Numbered from the stretch's first letter, positions 10,177-19,046 are shown. The stretch: DNA of 64,000 bases from Ralstonia sp. SET104 (GCF_003851545.1 NZ_BHVX01000010.1:101008-165007), one strand, 5' to 3'. The notes: generated by a model from the letters alone, not told the origin. Numbers and translations are program-made.

Positions 10177-10406
10177 GCTTGTGTTTCCCTGATATGTCTG
10201 TCTGGAGGTCGGGCGCACAGTTTAGGCAGCGTTTGTGACGGCTCACACCGTGAAACCTTACGGTCAGCCACGGCCGCCTGCGCGCCCGGGGCAATTGCCA
10301 TGCGCATGTCAACACGGCGTGCGCTCAATAGAAGCGCTTTTCGAGCAGGGCGCCGGGCGCACATCGTGCTACCTTGTGAACCTGTGCGCGAAACAGAGGA
10401 GACACC

Positions 10407-10826
10407 ATGCCGGTGCTGAAGGTCGATGTCGTCACGGCAGAAGAGCGCCTGTACGAAGGCAACGCCAAGTTTGTGGTCATCCCTGGCACCGAGGGTGAAC
10501 TCGGCATCCTGCCCGGCCATGAACGTCTGCTCACGCGCATGCGCCCCGGCACCGTGCGCGTCACGCAAGAGAACGGCGAAGAGGTGATCCTTTTTGTGGC
10601 CGGCGGCTTTGTCGACGTGCAACCTGAACAGGTGATAGTGCTGGCCGACACCGCCGTCCGGGCGCACGACCTGGACGAGGCCAAGGCACAGCAGGCGCGC
10701 AAGGCCGCAGAAGAGCACTTGCAGAACAGCAACAGCAAATTCGATTACGCTCGCGCGCAGTCCGAGCTGGCCGAAGCCGTTGCGCAACTGGCCGCCATCG
10801 AGCGTTTGCGCAAGCGCCGGCGCTGA
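10407..10826 (+). CDS. atpC: Orphan F1 ATP synthase epsilon subunit paralogue
   Basis: A 139-residue protein with the complete epsilon-subunit architecture: an N-terminal beta-sandwich ([33 protein letters not shown]) and a C-terminal two-helix hairpin rich in Ala/Lys/Glu. The ATG at 10407 follows AGGAGACACC. No other ATP synthase subunit gene is near, whereas normal atpC ends the atp operon. It may be a second copy that alters coupling or hydrolysis inhibition, or a leftover. The family call is certain, the role is not. Confidence 0.87.
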   Translation: MPVLKVDVVTAEERLYEGNAKFVVIPGTEGELGILPGHERLLTRMRPGTVRVTQENGEEVILFVAGGFVDVQPEQVIVLADTAVRAHDLDEAKAQQARKAAEEHLQNSNSKFDYARAQSELAEAVAQLAAIERLRKRRR

Positions 10827-10867
10827 GTCCGCGCATTACCACCGTGTCAGGGCATATCGCCCCGCCC

Positions 10868-10903
10868 ACGGAGGGGTAAAGAATCGCGCTGGGCCTCCGT
10901 TTT
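10868..10903 (+). terminator. Intrinsic terminator after orphan atpC
   Basis: ACGGAGG (10868-10874) pairs with CCTCCGT (10894-10900) and is followed by TTT. Position and form fit a terminator separating atpC from the TonB receptor operon. Confidence 0.6.
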
Positions 10904-10949
10904 AGAGCAGAACCATCGAATTCCCGTGGAACGTCCTTCAGAGACGTGA

Positions 10950-13082
10950 TTGCTTCTGCTTGACTTGCTGATGTCGCCCTTCGTTGTGATTGCCCGTGCG
11001 CTTGTGCTTGGCTGCCGAAAGCAGTTGCTGGCCAAGTTTTCAATTGCGCTGCTGCTGCCACCGTCGCGGCAGAATTTTGCGCGAAAGCGGCAAGCGCAAA
11101 TGTTTGCGATGCTCGGTGCGTTGCTTTGCACAACGGCGCGCGCGCAGAGCGCACCGGCAGACCTGACCGAGTTGCCCATCGAGCAGCTCATGCAAGTGCA
11201 GGTGGTGGTGACGGGCGTATCCAAGTATGCGCAAACGGCCAGTGAGGCACCCGCCAACGTTTCGGTCATCACGGCGGCTGATATCAAGGCCTACGGCTGG
11301 CGCACGCTGGCCGACATCCTGCGCAGCCTGCCGGGGCTCTACACAAGCTACGACCGCAACTACACCACGCTCGGCGCGCGTGGTTTCCTGCGCACCGGCG
11401 ACTACGACACCCGCCTGCTCCTGCTGATCGACGGCTACCGCACCAACGACCCGATCTTTGACCAGGCATCGGTGGGCACCGAATCGATGCTCAACGTCGA
11501 CCTGATCGAGCGCGTGGAATACGTGCCGGGCGCGGGTTCTGCAGCGTACGGGTCGAACGCGTTGTTTGGCGTGATTAACGTCATCACCAAGCGCGGGCGC
11601 GATATCGGCGGCGTGCAGGTGAGCGGATCCACCGGCAGCTCCAATGCGCCAAACACCCGTGAAGGCCGAGTCACCTGGGGCAAGCGCGCGGAGAACGGCG
11701 CGGAATGGCTGCTCTCGGCCAGCGTCGACGATTCGCCGGGCCGCGATCTGTACTTCGCCGCGTTCGACAAGCCCGGCGTGAGCGATGGCGTTGCGCGCGG
11801 CATGGATTTCGACCGCGCCAAGCGGCTGTTTGCCAAGGGCAGCTTTGGCGAGTTCGGGCTGACCTTCGGCTACGTCGATCGCACGAAGGGTGTGCCGACA
11901 GCGCCATACGCCCAGAGTTTCAACGACCCGCGCTCGCGCACCGTCGACACGCGTCAAATGTTCAACGGCACCTGGCAACACGTGGTGGACGACATGACCG
12001 ACGTGTCGGCGCGGGTGTACTGGGGCCGCTATGTCTCGCTGGGGGATTACACCTACAACCCGCCTCCCGCCGGCATCAACCGCGACGTGTTCGACACCGC
12101 GTGGTATGGCACCGAAGCCAAGCTCGTAACGCGCCGCATTGAACGGCACACGCTGGTCGTCGGGGCAGAGCTGCAGCGCGACTACCGCGACGCAATGCGC
12201 AATTTCGATACGGTGCCTTACGCCAGCTACCTAGACGATCACCGCAGCAACAATCGCGTGGGCGTGTACGTGCAGGATCAATTTGTGCTCCATCCGAGTT
12301 GGGTGCTGGACACGGGCCTGCGCTACGACCACACGAGCTTCGCACCGGGCATCTTGAGCCCGCGCGTGGGCCTGATCTGGCATGCCGCCCCCACGACCAC
12401 CGTCAAGGCGATCTATGGCATGGCCTATCGCGCGCCCAACGATTACGAACTGAACTACCAGACCAGCGCGCCTGGCGGCCAGCAGGTGAACACAGGGCTG
12501 TCTGCCGAGCGCATCCGCACGTATGAAACGGTGGTCGAGCAGCAAGTGGCCGTGGGCGGTAAGGCAACGTTGTCGGTGTTTCAGAATTACATTACCAACC
12601 TGATCAGCCAGAGCGCAGACCCGAACACCGGGCTGCTCTATTTCAGCAACGTGGCGCGGGTGCGCACGCGCGGCGCAGAACTCGGCTACGAGCAGAACTG
12701 GCCGGGCGGCACGCGGCTGCGCACGAGCTACAGCTTCCAGCACTCTGAAGATATCGATACGGGCCAGACACTGAGCAACTCGCCGCGTCACATGCTCAAG
12801 ATCAACGCCACGGCACCGCTGTGGCGCGATGACTGGCGCGCGGGCGTCGAGGCACAGTACATCAGCAACCGGCTCACGGCATCGGGCGCGGTCGGCGGCT
12901 ACTGGATCGCCAACCTGACGTTGCTGGCGACGCGGTTGGCGCCCAATCTGGAGATGTCGGCAAGCCTCTACAACGTGTTCGATCGGCGCTATGCCGATCC
13001 GGTCGGGCCGGAACAAGCGCAGCCCTCCATCCAGCAGGATGGCCGTGCCTGCCGCCTGAAATTCACCTACACCTTCCGATGA
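10950..13082 (+). CDS. TonB-dependent outer-membrane receptor
   Basis: An outer-membrane receptor of about 660-710 residues. After a signal-like segment ending TTARAQ, the plug domain is recognisable (APANVSVITAADIKAYGWRT; then LLLIDGYRTND; VERVEYVPG-type and AYGSNALFGVINVITKRG motifs), followed by a 22-strand-type barrel ending in an aromatic residue before Arg (FTYTFR). The 5' end is uncertain: an in-frame start at 10950 gives a long leader, while an ATG at 11101 gives a short signal with no basic region. The gene overlaps the YfiR-like gene by 4 nt (ATGA), so receptor and signalling genes form one operon. Ligand unknown. Confidence 0.88.
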   Translation: MLLLDLLMSPFVVIARALVLGCRKQLLAKFSIALLLPPSRQNFARKRQAQMFAMLGALLCTTARAQSAPADLTELPIEQLMQVQVVVTGVSKYAQTASEAPANVSVITAADIKAYGWRTLADILRSLPGLYTSYDRNYTTLGARGFLRTGDYDTRLLLLIDGYRTNDPIFDQASVGTESMLNVDLIERVEYVPGAGSAAYGSNALFGVINVITKRGRDIGGVQVSGSTGSSNAPNTREGRVTWGKRAENGAEWLLSASVDDSPGRDLYFAAFDKPGVSDGVARGMDFDRAKRLFAKGSFGEFGLTFGYVDRTKGVPTAPYAQSFNDPRSRTVDTRQMFNGTWQHVVDDMTDVSARVYWGRYVSLGDYTYNPPPAGINRDVFDTAWYGTEAKLVTRRIERHTLVVGAELQRDYRDAMRNFDTVPYASYLDDHRSNNRVGVYVQDQFVLHPSWVLDTGLRYDHTSFAPGILSPRVGLIWHAAPTTTVKAIYGMAYRAPNDYELNYQTSAPGGQQVNTGLSAERIRTYETVVEQQVAVGGKATLSVFQNYITNLISQSADPNTGLLYFSNVARVRTRGAELGYEQNWPGGTRLRTSYSFQHSEDIDTGQTLSNSPRHMLKINATAPLWRDDWRAGVEAQYISNRLTASGAVGGYWIANLTLLATRLAPNLEMSASLYNVFDRRYADPVGPEQAQPSIQQDGRACRLKFTYTFR

Positions 13083-13660
13083 GCACCCCGCACGGCACCG
13101 CCCGACGCGCCCGATGGTCACGCCCGCGCAGGCTGTGCGCGGCGCTGGGCGTTGCGCTGGCGGGCGCGGCATGCATGGGCACGGTGGGCGTCGTGCACGC
13201 CCAGATGCAGGCCAGCGAGGCGCAGGTCAAGGCGGCGTTCATCTACAACTTTGCGCTCTTCACCGACTGGCCGGCCGACGCCATGCAGGTCGACGCCCCG
13301 ATCGTGGTGTGTGTAACCGCCCAGCATCCGTTGCAGGCGGCATTGGAAAAACTGACAGGAAAACCCGTGCGCGGACACCGCCTGGAGATCAGAAAGATCA
13401 ACGACGGCGCCGTCGCAGGCTGTCATGTCCTGGTGTTCGATGCCCGCACCGCGAACGGTGTGCGCGTTGATCCTGCCATGCCCGTGCTGACGGTGTCCGA
13501 CAGCCCAGGCAGCGGGCGCGCTGCGGGCAGCCTGGAACCGATGATCGCGTTGACGCTGCATGATGACCGCGTGGTCTTCGACATCGACGCTGTGGCCGCG
13601 CGGCAAGCCCGTCTGCGGCTGAGTTCGCAATTGCTGCGCTTGGCAAGGACCGTGCAATGA
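13079..13660 (+). CDS. YfiR-like periplasmic repressor (DUF4154)
   Basis: A 193-residue exported protein. After a basic N-terminus and hydrophobic signal segment (ALGVALAGAACMG) the mature region begins near SEAQVKAAFIYNFALFTDWP, the signature of the YfiR/DUF4154 family. YfiR proteins sit in the periplasm and hold a YfiN-type diguanylate cyclase inactive until redox or envelope stress releases it. The stop overlaps the start of the next gene (a GGDEF-EAL protein), matching the YfiR-YfiN pairing. The TonB receptor upstream takes the usual place of an outer-membrane partner. Confidence 0.88.
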   Translation: MSTPHGTARRARWSRPRRLCAALGVALAGAACMGTVGVVHAQMQASEAQVKAAFIYNFALFTDWPADAMQVDAPIVVCVTAQHPLQAALEKLTGKPVRGHRLEIRKINDGAVAGCHVLVFDARTANGVRVDPAMPVLTVSDSPGSGRAAGSLEPMIALTLHDDRVVFDIDAVAARQARLRLSSQLLRLARTVQ

Positions 13661-15669
13661 GCCAGTCCCTCATGACCCAACGGCCCCGACTGGGGCAGTC
13701 CATGGTGCGGGCCAATATGGCCGGTGCCGGTGCCGCGCTGGCCATTGCCGGCTTCCTGCTCATCGTGTTCCAGTTCATCGCGCTGCATGCGGCGCTGGTG
13801 CGCGACGTGCATGTGCAGGCGCGTATTGTTGGTGCCAACAGCGTGGCCGCGCTGCTGTTCAATGACCGCCGCGCGGCGGAAGAAACGTTGGGCGCGCTGG
13901 AGGCATCACCGTCGCTGCGGGCGGCCGGCATTTTCAGTGCGCTGCGCAAGCCGCTGGCGCTGTATCAGCATGGCGACGCCGCGCCCGTGCGCGCGCCCGA
14001 TGCCGCCATGCTGCGCGAGTCCGATGTCTCCGCGCTGACCACGCTGGAGGTGGTGGAGCCGGTGGAGTCGGAGCGGCGCGTGATCGGCTACGTGGTGGTG
14101 CGCTCAAGCCTGACCGAGCTGTACAGGCAACTGCTTGGCTATGCCGTGCTGACGGTGTCGGTGGGCATTGGCGCGATGGGGCTCGCGTATCTGGTGATCG
14201 CCCGCATGCGCCGGGCGGTGCTGCAGGCAGAGGCTCACCTGGACTACCTCGCCCACATCGATTCGGTCACGGAACTGCCGAACCGGCACGCCTTCAACGA
14301 ACGCCTGCAGGTGTCGCTCAAGCGCGCGGGCCAAGTGGGCGCGGTGGGGCTGCTTTTGCTGGATCTGGACAACTTCAAGGTCGTCAATGACACGCTGGGC
14401 CACAACAATGGCGACCGCCTGCTGCGTCAGGTGGCGCGGCGCTTGAACGACGTGATCGACCAGGCCAACCTGCGTGCCGTGCTGTGCCGCATCGGCGGCG
14501 ACGAGTTTGCCGTGATTGCCGAGCTGTCGGGCCGTGCGCAGATTGCCGAGGCGGAAGCCGCCACGCTGGCCGACGGGCTGGCCAAGCGCATTCTTGCCGC
14601 GCTGGCCGCGCCGTTTGCACTCGACCTGCACCAGATTTACGTGACGGCCAGCGTGGGTGTCAGCTTGTATCCGCATGACGCGCGCGACGTGCAGGCGCTC
14701 ACGCGCAATGCGGATACGGCGATGTATCACGCCAAGAACCACGGCAAGAATGCTGCCGCCAGCTTCACGTCGGATATGGACCAGCAGGCGCGCCGCCGCC
14801 TGCGTGTGGAAGCCGACCTGCGTCGCGCGCTCGACCGCGAAGAACTGCTGCTTGCCTATCAGCCGCAAGTGCGCCTGCGCACTGAAGACGCACACGATGC
14901 GGCGATCTCCAAAGCGAACGTCTACGGCGTGGAAGCGCTGGTGCGCTGGCGCCATCCGGAGATCGGGGTGATCGGCCCCGGCGAGTTCATCGCCGTGGCC
15001 GAAGAAACCGGGTTGATCGTGCCGCTCGGCCTGTGGGTGCTGCGTACCGCGTGCGAACAGGCCGTGCGCTGGATGCGCGAAGACGGCATCACGCTGCGTG
15101 TGGCCGTCAATCTGTCTGCCCGGCAAACGCGTGATCCGGCGCTGATGGAAAACGTCATGGACGTGTTGCGCGAAACCGGCATGCCCGCGCATCTGCTCGA
15201 ACTCGAAATTACCGAGAGCGTGCTGATGGAAGACATCGAAGACAACATCGCGCTGCTCCAATCGCTGCACGCGGCGGGCATCAGCCTGTCGATTGACGAT
15301 TTCGGCACGGGGTATTCGTCGCTGGCGTATCTGCAGCGCTTCCCGATCCAGAAGCTCAAGATCGACCGCAGCTTCGTGCAGCGCATGCCTGGCGACGGCG
15401 AAGCGATTGCCGGTGCGATCATCGCCATGGCGCACAGCCTGCGCATGCAGGTGGTGGCCGAAGGCGTGGAAGACCCCGAGCAACTCGCGCTGCTGCGCGA
15501 CGCCGGCTGCGACCTGGGGCAGGGCTACCTTTTCTCGCGCCCGCAGCAGGCCGAGGCACTGATGGCATGGCTTAACCGCCTGGATGGCGATGCCGAGGGT
15601 GAGCCGCCCGAAGCTGCCGGCGCAGAGTGGGTGGAAGCCGGGACGTTGCCGTCGTCGCTGGGCGGATAG
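13657..15669 (+). CDS. Membrane c-di-GMP enzyme, CHASE8-GGDEF-EAL
   Basis: A 670-residue signalling protein with two membrane helices (residues ~22-50 and ~152-175) flanking a periplasmic CHASE8-like sensor, then a diguanylate cyclase domain with intact GGDEF (CRIGGDEFAVI) and a phosphodiesterase domain with intact EAL (GVEALVRWRHPE) and DDFGTGYSSLAYLQ. Both catalytic motifs look intact, so either activity is possible. The start ATGA overlaps the YfiR-like gene. By analogy with YfiBNR, the periplasmic YfiR-like protein probably controls this enzyme, here linked to a TonB receptor. Confidence 0.92.
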   Translation: MSQSLMTQRPRLGQSMVRANMAGAGAALAIAGFLLIVFQFIALHAALVRDVHVQARIVGANSVAALLFNDRRAAEETLGALEASPSLRAAGIFSALRKPLALYQHGDAAPVRAPDAAMLRESDVSALTTLEVVEPVESERRVIGYVVVRSSLTELYRQLLGYAVLTVSVGIGAMGLAYLVIARMRRAVLQAEAHLDYLAHIDSVTELPNRHAFNERLQVSLKRAGQVGAVGLLLLDLDNFKVVNDTLGHNNGDRLLRQVARRLNDVIDQANLRAVLCRIGGDEFAVIAELSGRAQIAEAEAATLADGLAKRILAALAAPFALDLHQIYVTASVGVSLYPHDARDVQALTRNADTAMYHAKNHGKNAAASFTSDMDQQARRRLRVEADLRRALDREELLLAYQPQVRLRTEDAHDAAISKANVYGVEALVRWRHPEIGVIGPGEFIAVAEETGLIVPLGLWVLRTACEQAVRWMREDGITLRVAVNLSARQTRDPALMENVMDVLRETGMPAHLLELEITESVLMEDIEDNIALLQSLHAAGISLSIDDFGTGYSSLAYLQRFPIQKLKIDRSFVQRMPGDGEAIAGAIIAMAHSLRMQVVAEGVEDPEQLALLRDAGCDLGQGYLFSRPQQAEALMAWLNRLDGDAEGEPPEAAGAEWVEAGTLPSSLGG

Positions 15670-15707
15670 AACTCGGGCGCTTGGGGGGCAGGCGGGTTCA
15701 GGCCACC

Positions 15708-16533
15708 TCAGGCTGCCGCCCGCCGTGCCGCTCGCGTGGCCCCCGCTGTCAGCACGACCACTGCCGCCAGGATGATGCCCGTCGCGCCCAGCGTTTGCGG
15801 TGCGACCACTTCATCGGCCAGCCATGCGCCCATCAGCAGGGCGATGGGCGGGTTCACATACACATAGCTCGTCGCCATGACAGTGGACACGCGTTCCACC
15901 AGCGCCATGTAGGCCGTGAATGCGATGGCCGAGCCGAACACCACCAGATAGCCCCACGCCAGCGCCGCATGCATGCCGATGTGCTTGGGCCATGGCTCAC
16001 CCGTGATCAGGCTGAGCAGCACCAGCGCGACGCCGCCAAAGGCCATCTCCAGCACGAAGGCGGTGGTGCCGCGTGGCATGTCGATGCGCTTGGAGAGCTG
16101 TGAGCCGAATGACCACGAAGCGATGGCAGTTGTGAGCGCCAGCACGCCAACCGTGCTGGCCTGGAACTCCGCCCCGCGAAACAGCACGGCAATGCCGATG
16201 CTGCCCAGCGCAATGGCGCCAATCTCATAGGGGCGCAAACGGCCGCCCGCCAGCAGCGTCCACAGCGTGGAGAACAGCGGCATCGACGCGATCATCACCG
16301 TGGTGGCACCCGATGAAATCGTCTGCTCGGCCACCGCTGTCATGCCCATGCCGCCCACCAGCATGAATGTACCGATCAGTGCACAGTTGCGGATCTGGCG
16401 CCAGCTTGGCCGGTTTTCCGGCTTCCCGCGCTGGCGCAAGAGAACCAGTGGGGCGAGCAACAGGGCTGCTGCCAGAAAGCGCGAGCCCATCATCAGGAAG
16501 GGCGGCAGGTCGGTCAGCGCAAAGCGGGGTAGT
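15708..16533 (-). pseudogene. DMT/EamA-family exporter, 5' end lost
   Basis: The frame encodes helices 2-10 of a YedA-like drug/metabolite exporter, ending normally. Family members are about 300 residues and begin with a first helix upstream of the LPPFLMMGSRFLAA segment. Here in-frame coding similarity continues upstream of the first ATG (16493) only through ALTDLPPF and then stops at about 16.53 kb, where sequence unlike the family begins. The N-terminal ~40 residues and the native promoter are therefore missing. An in-frame ATG could still give a 261-residue product, but probably not a working exporter. This truncation marks the left boundary of the accessory region. Confidence 0.72.
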
Positions 16534-16563
16534 CGTCCTTTTCGTGCATTTTCTTACGGCTTC
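16532..16563. repeat. Direct repeat copy 1 at accessory-region boundary
   Basis: A 32-base sequence with core CGTCCTTTTCGTGC and TTCTTACGG, repeated at 16617-16648 with four mismatches. Copy 1 starts exactly where similarity to the truncated exporter gene ends. Confidence 0.7.
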
Positions 16564-16616
16564 GTCCGGAATCCTCTTTTTATTCAGCGGGTTACGGATT
16601 TGACGATTTCGCGCAA

Positions 16617-16648
16617 GCCGTCCTTTTCGTGCGATTTCTTACGGTTTC
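16617..16648. repeat. Direct repeat copy 2 at accessory-region boundary
   Basis: Second copy of the 32-base repeat, 85 bases downstream of the first and in the same orientation. The pair could be a recombination site, protein-binding repeats, or a scar of a stepwise insertion. Confidence 0.7.
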
Positions 16649-16689
16649 ACGGCTCTGGCCAGTTGGGCGCGGCTGCGGCGGGCAGCATG

Positions 16690-16705
16690 TTCACTGCGCA
16701 GTGAA
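16690..16705. promoter_or_regulatory. Perfect 16-bp palindrome before plasmid-type gene
   Basis: TTCACTGCGCAGTGAA is a perfect palindrome ending directly before the ATG at 16707. Its position would suit an autoregulatory operator; no regulator is identified. Confidence 0.5.
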
Positions 16706-16706
16706 T

Positions 16707-17333
16707 ATGCCGTTTTTGCCGAATATTGACGCTGGCCGCGCCGTCCAGCGAGTTGCCCGTTACGCTGCTGGGCCCGCTATGCCGAGGTGCGTTCGGTGGG
16801 AGCAGAACCACTTTTTCATCACCCGTTGGCATAATTGCTGGGCAAAAATTCATCTTTCGGGGAATGGGGTGGAAGTCGATCAGGCGCATTGCAGCGACAT
16901 CGAGATTTGGAATGTCCGGCTTCGCAACCATGAGCCGTATGCGTTCACGCGCCTGAAGCGTGCGTTTGTATCCGACGATTCGCGCCACCGGGTCGTGATG
17001 GTCGATGCCAAGAAATTGCTCTCCTGTGCAGATCGCGACACCACGGACTACGTGCTGCCAAGGGTGGAGGACTGGTATCCGGGCAAGGTCCGCGGCATCT
17101 GTGAGTTCCTCGATCCTAGCCAAGCAAGAATCCCTGAGATGCCCTATGTCACTTTCAGGGTGCGAAACAGGCGCACACTGCTCGGTCTAATTGGCTTGGA
17201 CAAGGAAGGTGTCGCCTCCTTCCGAAACGGCCAGCATCGTGCGCGCTACATAGTGTTTGCCGGCGCTACGAGCTTTCCGGTTGAAGTGCATGAAACGGAA
17301 GCAGCTTTGCTCGAACGCTACTGCGGCACTTGA
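16707..17333 (+). CDS. Plasmid fertility-inhibition-factor-like protein
   Basis: About 208 residues. The central and C-terminal part (HRVVMVDAKKLL, KVRGICEFLDPSQARIPEMP, FRNGQHRARYIVFAG, TEAALLERYCG) resembles proteins I know as plasmid fertility inhibition factor family members, which occur near KfrA genes on plasmids and integrative elements. The start is uncertain: ATG 16707 lies right after a palindrome, and the first ~50 residues look poorly conserved. Presence next to kfrA suggests a plasmid or ICE remnant. No conjugation genes are in view. Confidence 0.6.
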   Translation: MPFLPNIDAGRAVQRVARYAAGPAMPRCVRWEQNHFFITRWHNCWAKIHLSGNGVEVDQAHCSDIEIWNVRLRNHEPYAFTRLKRAFVSDDSRHRVVMVDAKKLLSCADRDTTDYVLPRVEDWYPGKVRGICEFLDPSQARIPEMPYVTFRVRNRRTLLGLIGLDKEGVASFRNGQHRARYIVFAGATSFPVEVHETEAALLERYCGT

Positions 17334-17349
17334 TTCGAGTCGGTCGGTC

Positions 17350-17610
17350 ATGCCTATCCGCTTCCCGAGGACAATCCTGATCGAAGAAGCTCGCCTTGCA
17401 GAGGGGGCTGCCTCGTTGCGCCTTGACTGCGAGAGCATTACCGTCGCGCCGGGCGGCCTCACCGTCGATGGCGTCGAGGTGCGGCAACTGCTGGCCTTGG
17501 GCTGGACACCACGCTGCCTGTCCTTCGAATCGAATGGTCAAGCCTATCACTTCGACATCAACGGGGTCGCCGTCATACGACCGAGCCGCGCAGTATTCCC
17601 CTTTGCCTAG
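17350..17610 (+). CDS. Hypothetical protein in plasmid-like patch
   Basis: An 86-residue frame starting at the ATG at 17350, 17 bases after the fertility-inhibition-like gene. It contains a compact beta-rich pattern (LTVDGVEVRQLLALGW, then FDINGVAVI) and no signal peptide or membrane helix. I do not recognise a family. Spacing suggests co-transcription with the upstream gene. Confidence 0.5.
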   Translation: MPIRFPRTILIEEARLAEGAASLRLDCESITVAPGGLTVDGVEVRQLLALGWTPRCLSFESNGQAYHFDINGVAVIRPSRAVFPFA

Positions 17611-17722
17611 AGGCCTTTTTCATTGTCAGGCGAACTCCAGCGCGGCCACACGTGGGCGCAGAACTTGCATGGGAAGAATGACCTATTCTTCAACCATCAC
17701 CCGTGCACCTCCCCCGCACATC

Positions 17723-17872
17723 ATGAAGCCGCACATTCAGCATTCGCATCGCGCGTATCGTTCAGCCGAGCCACATTATGGCAGCCGCTACTACCTTGGG
17801 GTTGCCGCCTTCCTTATCGCAATCGGCCTGCTGTATCTCGCTTGGTTTCTTCTTTGGTCGATTCGGGCGTGA
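17723..17872 (+). CDS. Small single-pass membrane protein, hypothetical
   Basis: A 49-residue frame with a basic, His/Tyr-rich start and one strong hydrophobic helix near the C-terminus (YLGVAAFLIAIGLLYLAWFLLW). No good ribosome site precedes any in-frame ATG (17669, 17678, 17723), so the start is arbitrary. It may be real because of the well-formed transmembrane segment. Confidence 0.35.
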   Translation: MKPHIQHSHRAYRSAEPHYGSRYYLGVAAFLIAIGLLYLAWFLLWSIRA

Positions 17873-17933
17873 GTGGTCAATTGCGACGGACGGACCGTCA
17901 AGGAGCATCCTTCGCGCGCAAAATCTTAGCGTT

Positions 17934-18926
17934 TCAGGTCGCCGGCCCAGCCAAGCCGAGCTGCGCCCGGTAGTCGGTCAGTAGCGTCTGCTGGGCTTCC
18001 AGGCGTGCCGCCAGTTTGGCCAACTCTGCTGCCATCTGCTCACGTTCCGCACGCACGGCCGCGAACCCGTCCGTCTGCGTCTGCACCGTTGTGCGCAGCG
18101 CGTCCCGTTCCGCTTCTGCTCGGGCCAAGTCTGCGCGCGCCTGGTTCAGCGCCGTCAGAGTCTGTTCGCCACGTGCCTCCGACTCACGGACACGCTTCGC
18201 CGCGGCCCCGGCTTCGGCTACCAGCCTCGCGCCATCCTTGTTCAACTGCGTGATCTCTCCCTGCTTGATGATCAGTGCCTGATTGGCCTGCCGGATTTCC
18301 GCCTGCAGTTGTTGGACCTGCTGCTCGTGCCGGCGCGCGTCCTGATCCCGTTGCTCTTTGCTAGCGTTGCGGAAGTGGTCCAGTGCCTGGTGGGCATGCT
18401 GCAGCTTCTCCTCCAGCGAGCGGCGGAAGCCTTCATGCTCGGCCAGCCGGGCCGTGAGGTCCTGAACCTGCTGTGCCGAGCGCTCAGCCTCGATGGTGCG
18501 CTGCTGCAGCGCCGTCTGCGTGTCACTGTGCGCGGCCCGCACGTTGGCAATGTTGGAGTGAGCCTGCGCCAACTCGGCGCGCAGCGCGGCGAGATCTGCG
18601 GACAGCTTGTCGGCCTCCGCCTGGGCCTGTTGGCGCTGCGCGGCCGCGGCGGTGATTTGCTGATCAATTGTCGCCTGCGCCTCTTCGTGCAGGCGCGCCG
18701 CCAGCCGGGCCACCAGATCCTGGATGGCGTCGGAGAGCGAACCGGTGCGCGTCAGCGCCGTGCCGTCCTCCTCTTCCAGTTCCTTCAGGTAGCGGTGGAT
18801 GGTCGTTTTCGAGCCGGTGTTGCCTAGCGCGATACGTATCGCATCGATCGAGGGGTGCTGCCCTTGGGCAGCCAGCGAATCGCGGGCGCGCTTCACGTCC
18901 AAGCGGCTCAGTCCTGCACGGGCCAT
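17934..18926 (-). CDS. kfrA: KfrA-type DNA-binding coiled-coil protein
   Basis: A 330-residue protein starting at the ATG at 18926, with GTAGGAG seven bases upstream. The first ~90 residues form a KfrA-type DNA-binding domain (LDVKRARDSLAAQGQHPSIDAIRIALG ... TTIHRYLKELEEE, shown in part), and almost all the rest is a long heptad-repeat coiled coil rich in Ala, Gln, Glu and Arg. KfrA proteins bind and repress their own promoter and help plasmid maintenance or partition. Direct repeats directly upstream (18952-18976) fit autoregulation. This is a plasmid-type gene, suggesting that the patch came from a plasmid or ICE. Confidence 0.85.
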   Translation of the reverse strand: MARAGLSRLDVKRARDSLAAQGQHPSIDAIRIALGNTGSKTTIHRYLKELEEEDGTALTRTGSLSDAIQDLVARLAARLHEEAQATIDQQITAAAAQRQQAQAEADKLSADLAALRAELAQAHSNIANVRAAHSDTQTALQQRTIEAERSAQQVQDLTARLAEHEGFRRSLEEKLQHAHQALDHFRNASKEQRDQDARRHEQQVQQLQAEIRQANQALIIKQGEITQLNKDGARLVAEAGAAAKRVRESEARGEQTLTALNQARADLARAEAERDALRTTVQTQTDGFAAVRAEREQMAAELAKLAARLEAQQTLLTDYRAQLGLAGPAT

Positions 18927-18951
18927 GGTGCTCCTACAATTTGATACCGTA

Positions 18952-18976
18952 ATACGTACCATGTATATACGTACCA
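18952..18976. promoter_or_regulatory. Probable KfrA operator, direct repeats
   Basis: ATACGTACCA occurs at 18952-18961 and again at 18967-18976, a 15-base period, placed just upstream of the kfrA start. Its position suits an autoregulatory binding site. Confidence 0.6.
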
Positions 18977-19011
18977 AATTGAGGCGTCAAGCTACAGAAT
19001 TCTGGTAATTT

Positions 19012-19046
19012 TTCACACACGATAATGGTGGATTATCACGTGTGAA
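19012..19046. promoter_or_regulatory. Near-perfect 15-bp inverted repeat upstream of kfrA
   Basis: The arms 19012-19026 and 19032-19046 are complementary at 13 of 15 positions (core TTCACAC ... GATAAT) with a 5-base centre. It lies in the 404-base gap between kfrA and the cytochrome gene and may be another operator or an attachment-type site. The rest of that gap shows no gene. Confidence 0.5.

Noticed and set aside
10827..10949. Possible cobalamin or other riboswitch upstream of the TonB receptor
   Set aside because: Only one simple hairpin is seen, which fits a terminator; no conserved riboswitch core found.
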